Made by a program: the position numbers and the translations under genes. The notes beneath the pieces were generated by a model, which saw only the letters and a list, made by a program, of their open reading frames with translations, was not told the origin of the DNA and made no database searches. DNA of 64,000 nucleotides, from NCBI GenBank assembly GCA_900545245.1, contig UQYV01000002.1:76324-140323 (forward strand). Direction: 5' to 3'. The stretch comes from an uncultured Bacteroidales bacterium (GTDB lineage Bacteria; Bacteroidota; Bacteroidia; Bacteroidales; UBA932). This document shows positions 1-8,806 of the stretch, piece after piece (within the stretch, counting starts at the first letter, position 1; the number at the start of each line of letters is the position of its first letter).

Positions 1-246
1 AATCACAGACTTGCCCCGGTGGTGTTCCATAATCTGCGGAAGATAGCCTATCTTCACGTCCGAAGGCACTGCAATCGTGCCGGATGTCGGTGTCTGAAAT
101 CCACATATCAACTTGAGTATAGTAGACTTGCCGGCACCATTCTTTCCGACCAAGCCAATCTTGTCCTGTTCGCTAATGTGAAAATTTATGTCGTCAAGAA
201 GCGTGAAGCTCCCGTATGCAACCGTCAGTGAATTTATTGAAATCAT
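1..246 (-). CDS. ABC-F family ATPase, N-terminal part (runs off the window)
   Basis: The 82 visible codons start at the ATG at 246 and run off the left edge. They show the beginning of a cytoplasmic ABC ATPase: MISINSLTVAYGSFTLLDDI, then a Walker A loop GKNGAGKST near residue 40 and the Q-loop stretch IGYLPQ near residue 71. The short spacing and the 'LVGKNGAGKST ... GYLPQ' pattern match the first half of the duplicated soluble ABC-F proteins (Uup/EttA type), which act on ribosomes rather than in transport. No membrane segment is visible. It is the last gene of the tat run and starts 21 bases after the tatC stop, with GGGAAGAGAT just before the start codon. The second ATPase half is outside the window, so the ABC-F subclass cannot be given. 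Confidence 0.82.
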   Translation of the reverse strand, partial: MISINSLTVAYGSFTLLDDINFHISEQDKIGLVGKNGAGKSTILKLICGFQTPTSGTIAVPSDVKIGYLPQIMEHHRGKSVI

Positions 247-266
247 TATCTCTTCCCTTTTATTTC

Positions 267-1091
267 TTACAATCCCCCGCTATCTGTCTCACTATTACCA
301 GTTTCGACATCATCCGCATCCTCTTCCGGTTCGTCATTCTCCTGTTCATCTTTGCGGCAGACAAGTATGCTGAACTCATAGAGCAGATAAAGCGGAATCG
401 TCACCACAATCATGGACATTATGTCTGCGGGAGTAATCGCGGCAGCTATAATCATCAGTATAACAAGAGCATGCTTCCTATGGTTCTTCAATGTGCTGCG
501 ATGCAGCACCCCCATACTGGACAATGCGAGAATCACAGCTGGAAACTCAAACGCGAGACCCATGGAAAACACTGTAGAGAAGAATGTCGAAATATATGAA
601 CTCAGCGAAATAGTGTTCTTCACCATGCTGCTGACCGTATATCCCTGAAAAAAATCGACAATGAACGGGAGCAGGATGAAATAGCCCACGAGGAGACCGA
701 CATAAAAAAGAGTGCCTGCGAACAGGAATGCTTTACGTACCGGTTTCTTCTCTTTCTCATACAATGCCGGAGCTATGAATCTCCACAGTTCATAACATAT
801 GTACGGGGCACCGAGAACGATGGCTCCGAGCAGAGAAGTCTCAAGGTGAACCATGAACTGTGCCGTCAAATCATAGTTTATCAGCGATATTTCCGGCGTC
901 ATCCCGAATAGACGATAGACGGGAAATGTCGGTTGTGTCGGAGCAAGGACAATAATGTCGAAGAACCAGTCCTTCAGGATAAAAAGAAGCAGAGCGAGCA
1001 CAAGAACAAGACCCGCCGAGCGGAGAAGAACTCCCCTCAGCGCGTCAAGATGATCCCAAAAAGACATTTCTGCCTTACTGTCCCCGTCCAT
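267..1091 (-). CDS. tatC: Sec-independent protein translocase subunit TatC
   Basis: Inner-membrane receptor of the twin-arginine pathway, which exports folded proteins carrying RR signal peptides. The N-terminus has the family sequence MSFWDHLDALRGVLL (E. coli equivalent 'HLxELRxRL'), then hydrophobic segments near residues 25-42, 88-105, 123-145, 165-190 and 207-240. The conserved periplasmic/cytoplasmic marker YELWRFIAPALYEKEKK lies near residues 101-117. The last 25 or so residues are acidic and low in complexity (DEPEEDADDVE), a tail that many Bacteroidota TatC proteins carry. At 274 residues the length is normal. It lies 9 bases downstream of tatA on the same strand, so the two are surely co-transcribed. 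No TatB is visible, and a minimal TatA/TatC system is usual in this phylum. Confidence 0.96.
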   Translation of the reverse strand: MDGDSKAEMSFWDHLDALRGVLLRSAGLVLVLALLLFILKDWFFDIIVLAPTQPTFPVYRLFGMTPEISLINYDLTAQFMVHLETSLLGAIVLGAPYICYELWRFIAPALYEKEKKPVRKAFLFAGTLFYVGLLVGYFILLPFIVDFFQGYTVSSMVKNTISLSSYISTFFSTVFSMGLAFEFPAVILALSSMGVLHRSTLKNHRKHALVILMIIAAAITPADIMSMIVVTIPLYLLYEFSILVCRKDEQENDEPEEDADDVETGNSETDSGGL

Positions 1092-1100
1092 CGGAAAAAC

Positions 1101-1331
1101 CTACTTTTTGTCTGCGTCCTTGATTTCCTCAGGAGTGGTGTCTATTTCTTTCTTTATTTCCTGAATCTCTTTGTCGGCATCCTTCATTCCCTGCTTGAAA
1201 CTCTTCATTCCATGTCCTAGTCCGCGCATGAGTTCAGGAATCTTCCGACCTCCGAAAAGAAGAATAATGACAAGGGCGATAATAATAACCTGCCATGGGC
1301 CGAAAACTCCGAGTGGTAACATTGTCAACAT
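1101..1331 (-). CDS. tatA: Sec-independent translocase subunit TatA
   Basis: Pore-forming subunit of the twin-arginine translocase. The 76 residues show the whole family layout: a short N-terminal transmembrane helix (roughly residues 9-24, FGPWQVIIIALVIILLFGG), the hinge GGRKIPEL, an amphipathic helix MRGLGHGMKSFKQGMKDADK, and a charged C-terminal tail rich in Glu and Lys. The helix lacks the polar residue typical of TatA position 8 in Proteobacteria, which fits the bifunctional TatA/E type used without TatB. The gene starts at the ATG at 1331; a second ATG three codons in would also work. tatC follows after 9 bases, and the thioesterase gene lies 54 bases upstream. Confidence 0.95.
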   Translation of the reverse strand: MLTMLPLGVFGPWQVIIIALVIILLFGGRKIPELMRGLGHGMKSFKQGMKDADKEIQEIKKEIDTTPEEIKDADKK

Positions 1332-1385
1332 AATCTGATTCGATTTATTAAGTTAATAATATTCGTCATTCAAGCATAGGTCGTC

Positions 1386-1793
1386 CTATTCATAGTACTT
1401 CCCTATCACTTCCAACAGGTCTTCCGGGCATCTGCGAGGGCGTCGCGTGTCCGCGTCTATGAAACCGAGCTTTACCGTACCTGTACAGAGCAGGACATCA
1501 TCCTGGTTGTAGATTTCCGTCTCAAACAGCAGTTTCGCCGTCGGAAGCTGCGGAAGCCGCGTCACGATGCGCAAGGTGTCTCCAAGTCTGGCCGGAGCCT
1601 TGTATTGGGCCGAAACAGCTGCGACAGCGGTCATCACTCCCTCACGCTCCATCCGTTCAACAGGGAAACCGACATCCTGCATCAGCTTTGCCCTGCCGCA
1701 CTCAAAATAGCGTATGTAGTTCGAATGATGGACTATCGCCATCTGGTCAGTTTCGTAGTAACGGACTTCAAGATATAATGTAGATTCTATCAT
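1386..1793 (-). CDS. Hot-dog fold acyl-CoA thioesterase (YbgC/4HBT type)
   Basis: Probable cytoplasmic acyl-CoA thioester hydrolase of 135 residues, which is the usual single hot-dog domain length. The catalytic N-terminal motif of the 4-hydroxybenzoyl-CoA thioesterase/YbgC group is present: RYYETDQMAIVHHSNYIRYFE near residues 11-31, with the Asp of 'ETDQMAIVHH' and the following Tyr-x-x-xFE. The substrate cannot be told from sequence; Bacteroidota annotations usually say acyl-CoA thioesterase. It sits between valS (50 bases upstream) and tatA, all on the minus strand. A role with Tol-Pal, as for E. coli ybgC, is not supported here because no tol genes are near. Confidence 0.88.
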   Translation of the reverse strand: MIESTLYLEVRYYETDQMAIVHHSNYIRYFECGRAKLMQDVGFPVERMEREGVMTAVAAVSAQYKAPARLGDTLRIVTRLPQLPTAKLLFETEIYNQDDVLLCTGTVKLGFIDADTRRPRRCPEDLLEVIGKYYE

Positions 1794-1843
1794 GTTACAA
1801 GCTGAATATATGTATTTTAACAGTATGTCATTTGTCTACTACA

Positions 1844-4495
1844 TCAGGCTTTGAGAGCTTTGAGTGAATGCTCTATGCTCTCTATCTTCGAAAGTGCATC
1901 AGCCTCTTTCTTCCTCTCCGCGGCAACAACGGCCTCTGGAGCATGCGAAACAAATTTCTCGTTGGAGAGCTTTCCGCGCACGGACTTAAGGAATCCCTGA
2001 AGATACTTGAGTTCGCCCTCAAGCTTTGCTATCTCCTCCGTAGCGTCAACAAGCCCGTCAAACGGAACGAACACCTTGACAGTTCCCGCCATAAATGACA
2101 CGCCGGCAAGTGATTCATCGACAGTGGTGACGTGCTGTATTTCGCTGACATTAGCAAGTTTAACTACAACCGGTCCCATTTCCTTAGAGAAGTCTCCTAC
2201 AAAATATGCCTTGAGCGGCTCTCTGGGCGAGAGTCCTTTCTGCTGACGGATGTTCCTAATGCCGGCAACAACTTCTGTAGCAAGCCCAAATGCGGCGATA
2301 TACTCTGCATCGCTTTCTCCGGCAACAGGGTATCTTTCAAACATAATAGTTTCATTCTCTCCGCGTTCACGCACCGCATGCCAAAGTTCTTCGGTGATGA
2401 ACGGCATAATCGGGTGTATCATCTTGAGAAGGTCCTCAAAGAACTCAAGCGTAGCCTCATAAGTCTTCGCATCGATCGGAGAACCATATGCCGGTTTCAC
2501 AAGTTCAAGATACCAGGCGCAGAAATCATCCCAGAAGAACTTGTAGACAGCCATCAGTGCATCAGAAATCCTGAACTTTGCAAAATGGTCGTTTACTTCA
2601 GCCGTCACAGCATTGAGTTTGTTACCGAACCACTTGACAGCCACTTCGCAAGCATCACTTTGCTCAAGTGAAGCATCAACCGTCCATCCGGTAATGAGCC
2701 TGAAGGCGTTCCAAATCTTGTTTCCGAAATTTCGTCCCTGCTCAATCTGGGACTCATCATATAGGATATCGTTTCCTGCCGAACTGCAAAGAAGCATTCC
2801 CAAGCGCACGGCATCCGCGCCATACTTGGCGATGAGGTCGAGCGGATCCGGAGAGTTTCCCAGTGTCTTGCTCATCTTACGACCGAGTTTGTCGCGCACG
2901 ATTCCGGTGAAATAGACGTTGTGGAAAGGCTCCTCCTTCATGAACTCGTCGCCGGCCATAACCATTCTGGCGACCCAGAAGAAAATGATGTCAGGTCCTG
3001 TAACAAGGTCATTTGTAGGATAATAGTAAGCAAGGTCACGGTTCGGCTGATGTTCCGGGTGTCCCGGCATTTCCGGATCAAAGACAGAAATAGGCCAAAG
3101 CCATGATGAGAACCAGGTGTCAAGCACGTCATCGTCTTGATGGAGATCCGCTGCGGTCACGGCAGGATTCTTCTGCTGCGCAAGTTTCAAAGCCTCTTCG
3201 GCCGTGGACGCTACAACAAAGCTTCCGTCCGGAAGATAATATGCAGGAATGCGCTGCCCCCACCAAAGCTGACGTGATATGCACCAGTCATGCGCTGTCT
3301 CCATCCAATGGCGGTAGGTATTGCGGTACTTTTCCGGTATGAGCTTTATTCTTCCGCTCTCCACGCTTTCGAGAGCGGCCTTTGCCAAATCATCCATCTT
3401 GAGAAACCACTGTTTAGAGAGTTTCGGCTCAATGACGGCGTTCGTCCGTTCTGAATATCCTATAGGAGAAGTGTAATCGACTGTCTTCTCGAGATTTCCG
3501 GCTTCCTCAAGCATCTTGGCAATCTTCTTTCTCGCCACAAAACGATCCTCGCCAACAAGAATCTGAGCCTTTTCGTTCAGGCGGCCGTGGTCATCGATTA
3601 TGTCAAGAACCGGAAGATTGTGACGCATTCCGATAGCGTAGTCGTTCACATCGTGAGCCGGAGTCACCTTGAGACATCCGGTTCCGAAATCCATCTCGAC
3701 GTATGAATCCTCAATAATAGGTATTTCCTTGTTTATCAGAGGTATAATTACCTTTTTCCCGCGAAGCCACTCATATCTCGTGTCATTCGGATTGATGCAG
3801 ACAGCTGCATCGGCCATGATTGTTTCCGGACGGGTGGTCGCCACGACTATGTATTTGTCGGTCGGGTTGCCGTGTCCGTCGGAGACGAAGTATCTCATGT
3901 GATAGAACTTGCTGGCTGTGTCCTTATGGACAACTTCCTCGTCGCTGACTGCCGTGAGACCAACCGGGTCCCAGTTGACCATGCGCACACCTCTATATAT
4001 AAGTCCCTTGTTGTAGAAGTAGACGAAGGTGTTGATCACAGCCTCACTCAGATCCGGATCCATAGTGAACTTGGTCCTGTCCCAATCACATGACGCACCG
4101 AGCTTGCGCAACTGACTGAGGATGATGCCGCCATGCTTTTCCTTCCATTCCCATGCATGCTTCATGAACTCGTCGCGGGAAAGGTCCTCTTTGCTGATGC
4201 CCTCCGCCTTGAGTTTGGCCACAACCTTGCTCTCGGTTGCGATTGAAGCATGGTCGGTCCCCGGAATCCAGCAGGCGTTCTTGCCGTCCATGCGTGCCTT
4301 GCGAATCAGCACATCATTGATGGTGTTGTTGAGAACGTGCCCCATGTGAAGGATTCCCGTCACGTTAGGAGGCGGAATGACTATAGTGTAAGGCTCCCTT
4401 TCATCCGGCTCCGAGTGAAAGAACTTGTGTTTCAGCCAGTAGGCGTACCATTTGTCTTCGGTCTGTGCCGGATCGTACTTCGACTGCAATTCCAT
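1844..4495 (-). CDS. valS: Valyl-tRNA synthetase
   Basis: Class I aminoacyl-tRNA synthetase that charges tRNA-Val and edits mischarged threonine. At 883 residues it is full length. The ATP-binding HIGH motif appears as HMGH at residues 50-53 (PPPNVTGILHMGH), and KMSKS as KMSKT about residue 540 (GRKMSKTLGNSPDPLDLI). The editing domain lies between them (VVATTRPETIMADAAVCINP, GTGCLKVTPAHDVNDY). The C-terminus has the Val-type coiled-coil arm (EEIAKLEGELKYLQGFLKSV, then a Lys/Glu-rich helix), which marks it as ValS rather than IleS. It heads the minus-strand run towards tatA and tatC. A TATCTTTG -7 element lies about 95 bases upstream of its start. Confidence 0.97.
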   Translation of the reverse strand: MELQSKYDPAQTEDKWYAYWLKHKFFHSEPDEREPYTIVIPPPNVTGILHMGHVLNNTINDVLIRKARMDGKNACWIPGTDHASIATESKVVAKLKAEGISKEDLSRDEFMKHAWEWKEKHGGIILSQLRKLGASCDWDRTKFTMDPDLSEAVINTFVYFYNKGLIYRGVRMVNWDPVGLTAVSDEEVVHKDTASKFYHMRYFVSDGHGNPTDKYIVVATTRPETIMADAAVCINPNDTRYEWLRGKKVIIPLINKEIPIIEDSYVEMDFGTGCLKVTPAHDVNDYAIGMRHNLPVLDIIDDHGRLNEKAQILVGEDRFVARKKIAKMLEEAGNLEKTVDYTSPIGYSERTNAVIEPKLSKQWFLKMDDLAKAALESVESGRIKLIPEKYRNTYRHWMETAHDWCISRQLWWGQRIPAYYLPDGSFVVASTAEEALKLAQQKNPAVTAADLHQDDDVLDTWFSSWLWPISVFDPEMPGHPEHQPNRDLAYYYPTNDLVTGPDIIFFWVARMVMAGDEFMKEEPFHNVYFTGIVRDKLGRKMSKTLGNSPDPLDLIAKYGADAVRLGMLLCSSAGNDILYDESQIEQGRNFGNKIWNAFRLITGWTVDASLEQSDACEVAVKWFGNKLNAVTAEVNDHFAKFRISDALMAVYKFFWDDFCAWYLELVKPAYGSPIDAKTYEATLEFFEDLLKMIHPIMPFITEELWHAVRERGENETIMFERYPVAGESDAEYIAAFGLATEVVAGIRNIRQQKGLSPREPLKAYFVGDFSKEMGPVVVKLANVSEIQHVTTVDESLAGVSFMAGTVKVFVPFDGLVDATEEIAKLEGELKYLQGFLKSVRGKLSNEKFVSHAPEAVVAAERKKEADALSKIESIEHSLKALKA

Positions 4496-4589
4496 ATATT
4501 TCCAATATTTTAAATTTCAATTTTCACTATCATGCGCCATTTCCACAGCAATTTCCACCATCGCACGTCATTCACCGCGCATAAACGTG

Positions 4590-4597
4590 CAAAGATA
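4590..4597 (-). promoter_or_regulatory. Probable promoter -7 element for valS
   Basis: On the minus strand this reads TATCTTTG, matching the Bacteroidota -7 consensus TAnnTTTG. I see no good TTTG at the -33 distance, so this is a half-site call. It lies about 95 bases upstream of the valS start. Confidence 0.45.
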
Positions 4598-4635
4598 CAA
4601 TATTTTTGACTAACTTCGCGAGACAATACAATCTA

Positions 4636-4643
4636 TATCTTTG
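4636..4643 (+). promoter_or_regulatory. Probable promoter -7 element for the DUF3467 operon
   Basis: TATCTTTG on the plus strand, 26 bases upstream of the DUF3467 start codon, matches TAnnTTTG. The -33 region is poor (ACTT at a 19-base spacing). It diverges from the valS element 40 bases away, so this 174-base gap probably serves both directions. Confidence 0.5.
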
Positions 4644-4669
4644 AAAACGTAACGTGCAATTCAAAAATT

Positions 4670-4993
4670 ATGGAAAACAACGACAACAAGCTTGACATCG
4701 AAATCCCTCACGACGTCGCAAAAGGCTCATACTCGAACCTTGCCATCATCACTCACTCCCACAGCGAATTCATCCTTGACTTCGCGACCATGCTTCCGGG
4801 CCTGCCGAAAGCGAGCGTGAGCAACCGCCTGATTATGACACCGGAACATGCAAAGAGGCTTCTGATGGCACTGCAGGACAACATTCAGAAATACGAGTCC
4901 CAGTTCGGGACGATTTCATTCGGAAGAAACGGAGGTGACACATTCCCTATGGGAGGATTTGGAAACGGTTTCGGAAACGGTGCCAAAAGCTGA
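4670..4993 (+). CDS. DUF3467 domain protein
   Basis: A 107-residue cytoplasmic protein of the DUF3467 family, widespread in Bacteroidota and of unknown function. The conserved body is visible: YSNLAIITHSHSEFILDFA near residues 21-39, then MLPGLPKASVSNRLIMTPEHAKRLL and a helix that predicts as amphipathic (LMALQDNIQKYESQFG). The tail is Gly/Phe/Asn-rich (GGFGNGFGNGAKS) and likely disordered. The stop codon TGA overlaps the next start codon by one base (TGATG at 4991-4995), so translation of the HAD phosphatase gene is probably coupled to it. I know of no established biochemical role. Confidence 0.9.
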   Translation: MENNDNKLDIEIPHDVAKGSYSNLAIITHSHSEFILDFATMLPGLPKASVSNRLIMTPEHAKRLLMALQDNIQKYESQFGTISFGRNGGDTFPMGGFGNGFGNGAKS

Positions 4994-5577
4994 TGGAGAT
5001 GGTAAAAATTACAAACTCACAGCTCAAGGAGCTTGAAATTCCCGAAAAAGTCTACGAGAAGATTCTGAGAATCAAGGCTTTCACATTTGATATCGATGGA
5101 GTGATGACCGGCGGAAGCATCTTTGTCGCAGAAAGCGGAGACTTCCTGCGTACCTACAGCGCGAAGGATGGTTTCGGCCTCAGAATGGCGTCTATGGGTG
5201 GCTATAGGCTCGGTATCATAACAGGAGCACACTCGGATACAGTCGAAAAACGCTTCCGGTTCTTCGGCTTCGGCGGTACGGACATCTATCTTGCCTCAAA
5301 GGACAAGATTGCTGATTTCAACAAATTCTGCACAAAATACGCCCTGAAACCGGAGGAGGTCCTCTACTGCGGAGATGACGTTCCGGATGCGCCTGTTCTC
5401 GCGGCCTGCGGATTGGGCATCTGCCCCGCCGATGCCATGGAAGAAGCGAAACTCTGTGCTGACTATGTGTCGATTTTTCCGGCAGGAGCTCGTTTCGTCC
5501 GTGAAATCATAGAAATTGTGATGCGCGCACAGGGAACATGGAACTTCGATGTTTCCAAATATGAGAAAAGTTACTGA
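4993..5577 (+). CDS. KdsC-like HAD phosphatase (3-deoxy-D-manno-octulosonate 8-phosphate phosphatase type)
   Basis: Cytoplasmic HAD-superfamily hydrolase of 194 residues without a cap domain, the KdsC/CMP-KDO pathway type. Motif I is FDIDGVMT with Asp33 and Asp35. Motif II is the Thr of GIITGAHS near residue 76, the motif III Lys is in LASKDKIADF near residue 100, and motif IV is YCGDDVPDAPVL near residue 121. KdsC removes phosphate from KDO-8-P during LPS core synthesis; the small capless family also includes YrbI-like proteins, so substrate is inferred. The C-terminus is about 15 residues longer than E. coli KdsC. Its start overlaps the DUF3467 stop and the Maf gene follows after 6 bases. 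Confidence 0.85.
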   Translation: MEMVKITNSQLKELEIPEKVYEKILRIKAFTFDIDGVMTGGSIFVAESGDFLRTYSAKDGFGLRMASMGGYRLGIITGAHSDTVEKRFRFFGFGGTDIYLASKDKIADFNKFCTKYALKPEEVLYCGDDVPDAPVLAACGLGICPADAMEEAKLCADYVSIFPAGARFVREIIEIVMRAQGTWNFDVSKYEKSY

Positions 5578-5583
5578 GTAACA

Positions 5584-6156
5584 ATGACTGCAAGGCATAT
5601 AATTCTCGCCAGCGCCTCTCCCAGGAGGCGTGAGCTGCTTGCCGGTCTCGGTCTTGAGTTCGAGGTCGACACACGCAATTGTTTTGAGGAAAAATACAGT
5701 CCGGACACGCCTCATAGGGACATCCCTCTTATTCTTTCCAAAGGGAAATCCCACGGATTCCACCGTCCGCTCTCAGAAAACGAAGTCCTCATAACAGCCG
5801 ATACACTTGTGCTTTGTGGGGAAGAGATTATGGGAAAACCTCATTCCGAAGAGGAAGCACGCCAAATGCTGAAACATCTGTCCGGTCGAGAACACGAGGT
5901 GATTACAGGAGTTACCATCCGTGACGCCTTTCGCGAAAAATCGTTCGCAGACAGATGTCTCGTGCGTTTTGCCCCTCTCAGCGAAGAAGACATCGACTTT
6001 TACATCAAAAACTTCAAACCCTTTGACAAAGCCGGAGCCTATGGCATCCAGGAATGGATAGGATATGCGGCAATCAGCGGCATAACAGGGTCATTCTTCA
6101 CAGTTGTAGGCCTTCCGACACAACTTCTCTACTATGAATTGAAGTCTTTTTTGTAA
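5584..6156 (+). CDS. Maf-like nucleoside triphosphate pyrophosphatase
   Basis: House-cleaning pyrophosphatase of the Maf/HAM1-like family, which hydrolyses non-canonical NTPs (dTTP/UTP or m7GTP subtypes) to monophosphates. The 190 residues show the N-terminal substrate loop LASASPRRRELL near residues 8-19, the catalytic acid stretch VLITADTLVLCGEEIMGKP near residues 66-84, the arm GREHEVITGVTI, and the C-terminal AGAYGIQEWIGYAAISGITGSFFTVVGLP, with the Asp/Glu-Gly 'GAYGIQ' loop of the dTTP/UTP (YhdE) class. It is the third gene of the plus-strand trio. A promoter and small RNA candidate begin just after its stop. Confidence 0.92.
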   Translation: MTARHIILASASPRRRELLAGLGLEFEVDTRNCFEEKYSPDTPHRDIPLILSKGKSHGFHRPLSENEVLITADTLVLCGEEIMGKPHSEEEARQMLKHLSGREHEVITGVTIRDAFREKSFADRCLVRFAPLSEEDIDFYIKNFKPFDKAGAYGIQEWIGYAAISGITGSFFTVVGLPTQLLYYELKSFL

Positions 6157-6193
6157 AAATTTGTCTTTTTTTTGCATTTTTTTGCGGAAAAAA

Positions 6194-6224
6194 TTTGCAG
6201 AATCAAAAAATAGTCGTACCTTTG
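6194..6224 (+). promoter_or_regulatory. Strong Bacteroidota promoter for the candidate small RNA
   Basis: TTTG at 6194-6197, a 19-base spacer, and TACCTTTG at 6217-6224 match the Bacteroides consensus exactly. Transcription should begin near 6229. No coding frame follows. Confidence 0.75.
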
Positions 6225-6228
6225 CAAA

Positions 6229-6347
6229 CGAGTTAAGGGAAGACGATTCTGTATTCTAAAATTAACTCATTGGTTATTAGTTTTAGTGTTATTAATTATG
6301 TGGTTAGTATGAGGTGTCCTCGCGGGAGCGACGACAGCTCATTTTTT
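6229..6347 (+). ncRNA. Candidate stand-alone small RNA, about 120 bases
   Basis: The interval has a consensus promoter just upstream and ends in a good intrinsic terminator, yet has no open reading frame of note and no convincing start site. Its 5' end can form a hairpin, GAGTTAA (6230-6236) with TTAACTC (6262-6268). The middle is U-rich and weakly structured. The 3' hairpin at 6310-6341 has a GGGA tetraloop and runs into TTTTTTATTT. The layout (5' hairpin, unstructured middle, terminator) is that of a free regulatory RNA rather than a leader, because the next gene lies on the other strand. I cannot match it to a known RNA family by eye; 6S RNA would normally be longer. Confidence 0.5.
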
Positions 6348-6350
6348 ATT
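6310..6350 (+). terminator. Intrinsic terminator of the candidate small RNA
   Basis: Three 4-bp stems stack with single G:G and C:C mismatches between them: TGAG/CTCA, TGTC/GACA and TCGC/GCGA, closed by a GGGA (GNRA) tetraloop at 6324-6327. TTTTTTATT follows from 6342. Confidence 0.75.
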
Positions 6351-6381
6351 TATATGAGTTTCACATTATTGATATAAACTA

Positions 6382-6416
6382 CGGGTGCCTGAAGAAGCGA
6401 AATCTTCAGGCACCCG
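6382..6416. terminator. 14-bp perfect hairpin after hppA
   Basis: CGGGTGCCTGAAGA (6382-6395) pairs exactly with its complement at 6403-6416 around a 7-base loop. It lies 23 bases beyond the hppA stop and so probably ends the hppA transcript. A U-tract is weak on both strands. It may also act as a back-up stop for plus-strand transcription. Confidence 0.6.
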
Positions 6417-6438
6417 AATTCTATTGTGATTCTAAATC

Positions 6439-8631
6439 TTAGTGAATCAAGACTGTGAGTCCGGCCATAACGATTGAAACCATACTCATAAGCTTGATAA
6501 GAATATTGAGTGACGGTCCGGATGTGTCTTTGAATGGGTCACCAACCGTGTCGCCTGTCACTGTCGCACGGTGAGCCTCAGAATTCTTGCCGCCGAGATT
6601 ACCCTCTTCAACATATTTTTTCGCATTGTCCCAGGCTCCACCGGAGTTGGCCATAAACACAGCCAAGACAAAACCGCTGCCGAGACCGCCGACAAGAAGC
6701 CCCATAACACCGGCTACTCCAAGAACGAGACCTACGACTACAGGAACAATGATGGCAATCAAAGCCGGCAGAAGCATTTCGTGCTGAGCACCTTTAGTGG
6801 AAATCTCCACACAACGTGCATAGTCCGGCCTTGCCTCTCCTGTGAGAATACCCTTGATTTCGCGGAACTGTCTGCGAACCTCTGTCACCATACTCTGGGC
6901 AGCCCTTCCGACAGCATTCATTGTAAGTCCGCAGAAAAGGAAGGACATCATCGCACCAATGAAAACGCCCACGAGAACCACAGGATTCATAAGATCCACA
7001 TTATAGAATGCCATAATGTCAGGAATTGTCGCGCTTGAGGCATCAATCCATTCTCCAGTGACGGACATAACCTGTTTTCCGATGTGTCCGAGACCGATTT
7101 TGATTTCTTCTATGTAGGAAGCAAGGAGTGCAAGACCCGTGAGGGCTGCGGAACCGATTGCGAAACCCTTACCTGTTGCCGCAGTGGTGTTTCCAAGAGC
7201 GTCAAGCACATCCGTACGCTGACGGACTTCCGGATCGAGTTCACTCATCTGAGCGTTACCTCCCGCGTTGTCGGCAATCGGGCCGTAAGCGTCGGTGGCG
7301 AGGGTTATGCCAAGAGTCGAAAGCATTCCGACTGCTGCGATACCAATGCCGTAGAGACCGAGGCTGAGGCTCTGGGCAGAGAAAGAAAAGTCAAAACCGT
7401 TGGCGCAGAAGTATGAAAGAAGAATTGCGACTGCGATTGTAATTACCGGAATTGCAGTTGAAAGCATTCCCAGACCGACTCCGGAGATGACAACCGTGGC
7501 AGGACCGGTCTGGGCGCTCTCGGCAAGTTTCTGTGTAGGACGGTATGAATGTGAGGTGTAGTACTCCGTTGCCTGTCCGATGATTACTCCGGCGAGAAGA
7601 CCGACCACTACTGAAAGTGAAATCTGCCACCAATTATCCATACCCAGGAGCCACATAATCCCGAAGGTCGCCACTGCAATAAGAACGGAGCTGAGATTTG
7701 TTCCGATACCCAAAGACTTGAGAAGCTGCTTCATACCCGCCCCCTCTTTGGTTCTGACAGTGTAAATACCTATAATAGAAAGAATCACGCCGACTGCGGC
7801 AATGAGCATAGGAGCCACAATCGCCTTCAATTGAAACTCTGTTCCGCTCATATAGAATGCAGATGCTCCGAGCGCACTGGTTGCGAGGATAGAACCACAG
7901 TAGGATTCATAAAGGTCAGCACCCATTCCGGCAACATCACCCACATTGTCACCCACATTGTCAGCGATAGTTGCGGGGTTGCGAGGATCGTCCTCAGGAA
8001 TTCCGGCTTCGACTTTTCCCACAAGGTCAGCTCCCACATCGGCAGCCTTTGTGTAAATACCGCCACCGACACGCGCAAAAAGTGCCTGTGTGGATGCACC
8101 CATTCCGAAAGTAAGCATTGTCGTTGTAATGATGACGAGGTTATGAGGATCGTCAGTCGGATAAAATGCCGAAAGAATGAGCCACCACAATGCGATGTCG
8201 AGAAGACCGAGACCAACAACCGTGAGTCCCATCACGGCTCCCGAACGGAATGCCACCTTAAGACCGCTGTTGAGCGAACGCATAGCCGCATTTGCTGTCC
8301 TCGCAGAAGCATAGGTCGCTGTTTTCATTCCCACAAACCCCGCAAGACCGGAGAAGAATCCACCGGTGAGGAATGCAAACGGAACCCAAGGGTTCTGGAC
8401 GTGAAAAACATAGGCCAGAACCGCAAAAAAAACAGCAAGCACAATGAAGACAATAGTCACAACCTTGTACTGCTGTTTTAGATAGGCCATAGCCCCTTCC
8501 CTTACGAACCGCGCGATTTCCTGCATCGTCACGTTTCCCTCACTTTCTTTCATCATCTGTCGGAAAAACAACCAGGCGAACAGAAGTGCAATCACTGCCG
8601 CCACCGGTACGAAATAGAAAAGAAATGTCAT
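6439..8631 (-). CDS. hppA: K+-dependent membrane-bound pyrophosphatase (ion-pumping)
   Basis: Inner-membrane pump that couples pyrophosphate hydrolysis to export of H+ and/or Na+. The 730 residues contain about 16 hydrophobic segments. The substrate-binding stretches are [18 protein letters not shown] near residue 190, [19 protein letters not shown] just after, [20 protein letters not shown] near 450, and the C-terminal [12 protein letters not shown] and [20 protein letters not shown]. The K+-dependence marker is readable: [10 protein letters not shown] has Ala and Gly where K+-independent enzymes have Lys and Thr. Characterised Bacteroides relatives (B. vulgatus) pump both Na+ and H+; which ion applies here is inference. 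It is a single gene with its own promoter and a terminator hairpin. Confidence 0.96.
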   Translation of the reverse strand: MTFLFYFVPVAAVIALLFAWLFFRQMMKESEGNVTMQEIARFVREGAMAYLKQQYKVVTIVFIVLAVFFAVLAYVFHVQNPWVPFAFLTGGFFSGLAGFVGMKTATYASARTANAAMRSLNSGLKVAFRSGAVMGLTVVGLGLLDIALWWLILSAFYPTDDPHNLVIITTTMLTFGMGASTQALFARVGGGIYTKAADVGADLVGKVEAGIPEDDPRNPATIADNVGDNVGDVAGMGADLYESYCGSILATSALGASAFYMSGTEFQLKAIVAPMLIAAVGVILSIIGIYTVRTKEGAGMKQLLKSLGIGTNLSSVLIAVATFGIMWLLGMDNWWQISLSVVVGLLAGVIIGQATEYYTSHSYRPTQKLAESAQTGPATVVISGVGLGMLSTAIPVITIAVAILLSYFCANGFDFSFSAQSLSLGLYGIGIAAVGMLSTLGITLATDAYGPIADNAGGNAQMSELDPEVRQRTDVLDALGNTTAATGKGFAIGSAALTGLALLASYIEEIKIGLGHIGKQVMSVTGEWIDASSATIPDIMAFYNVDLMNPVVLVGVFIGAMMSFLFCGLTMNAVGRAAQSMVTEVRRQFREIKGILTGEARPDYARCVEISTKGAQHEMLLPALIAIIVPVVVGLVLGVAGVMGLLVGGLGSGFVLAVFMANSGGAWDNAKKYVEEGNLGGKNSEAHRATVTGDTVGDPFKDTSGPSLNILIKLMSMVSIVMAGLTVLIH

Positions 8632-8684
8632 AGTTTTGTGTTTGTAGTAGTTAAAAAAAGTTTCGTACTATTGTTGAAAGGTCA

Positions 8685-8692
8685 CAAACATA
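8685..8692 (-). promoter_or_regulatory. Probable promoter -7 element for hppA
   Basis: Reads TATGTTTG on the minus strand (TAnnTTTG), 53 bases upstream of the hppA start. No clear TTTG stands at the -33 distance. Confidence 0.45.
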
Positions 8693-8770
8693 CACAAAAA
8701 ATACGAAAAACCGCACATTCTTAAAATATTTGCAACAAATAAAACCACGTGTAATGTCTCCAAACAATCG

Positions 8771-8800
8771 TAAAAAGAAAGAGCTCGCTTGCGCGAACTC
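8771..8800 (-). terminator. Terminator of tRNA-Cys
   Basis: On the minus strand GAGTTCGC pairs with GCGAGCTC (one G:U) around a GCAA tetraloop (8781-8800), followed by TTTCTTTTTA. It starts 6 bases after the CCA end of the tRNA. Confidence 0.8.
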
Positions 8801-8806
8801 TTCTTT

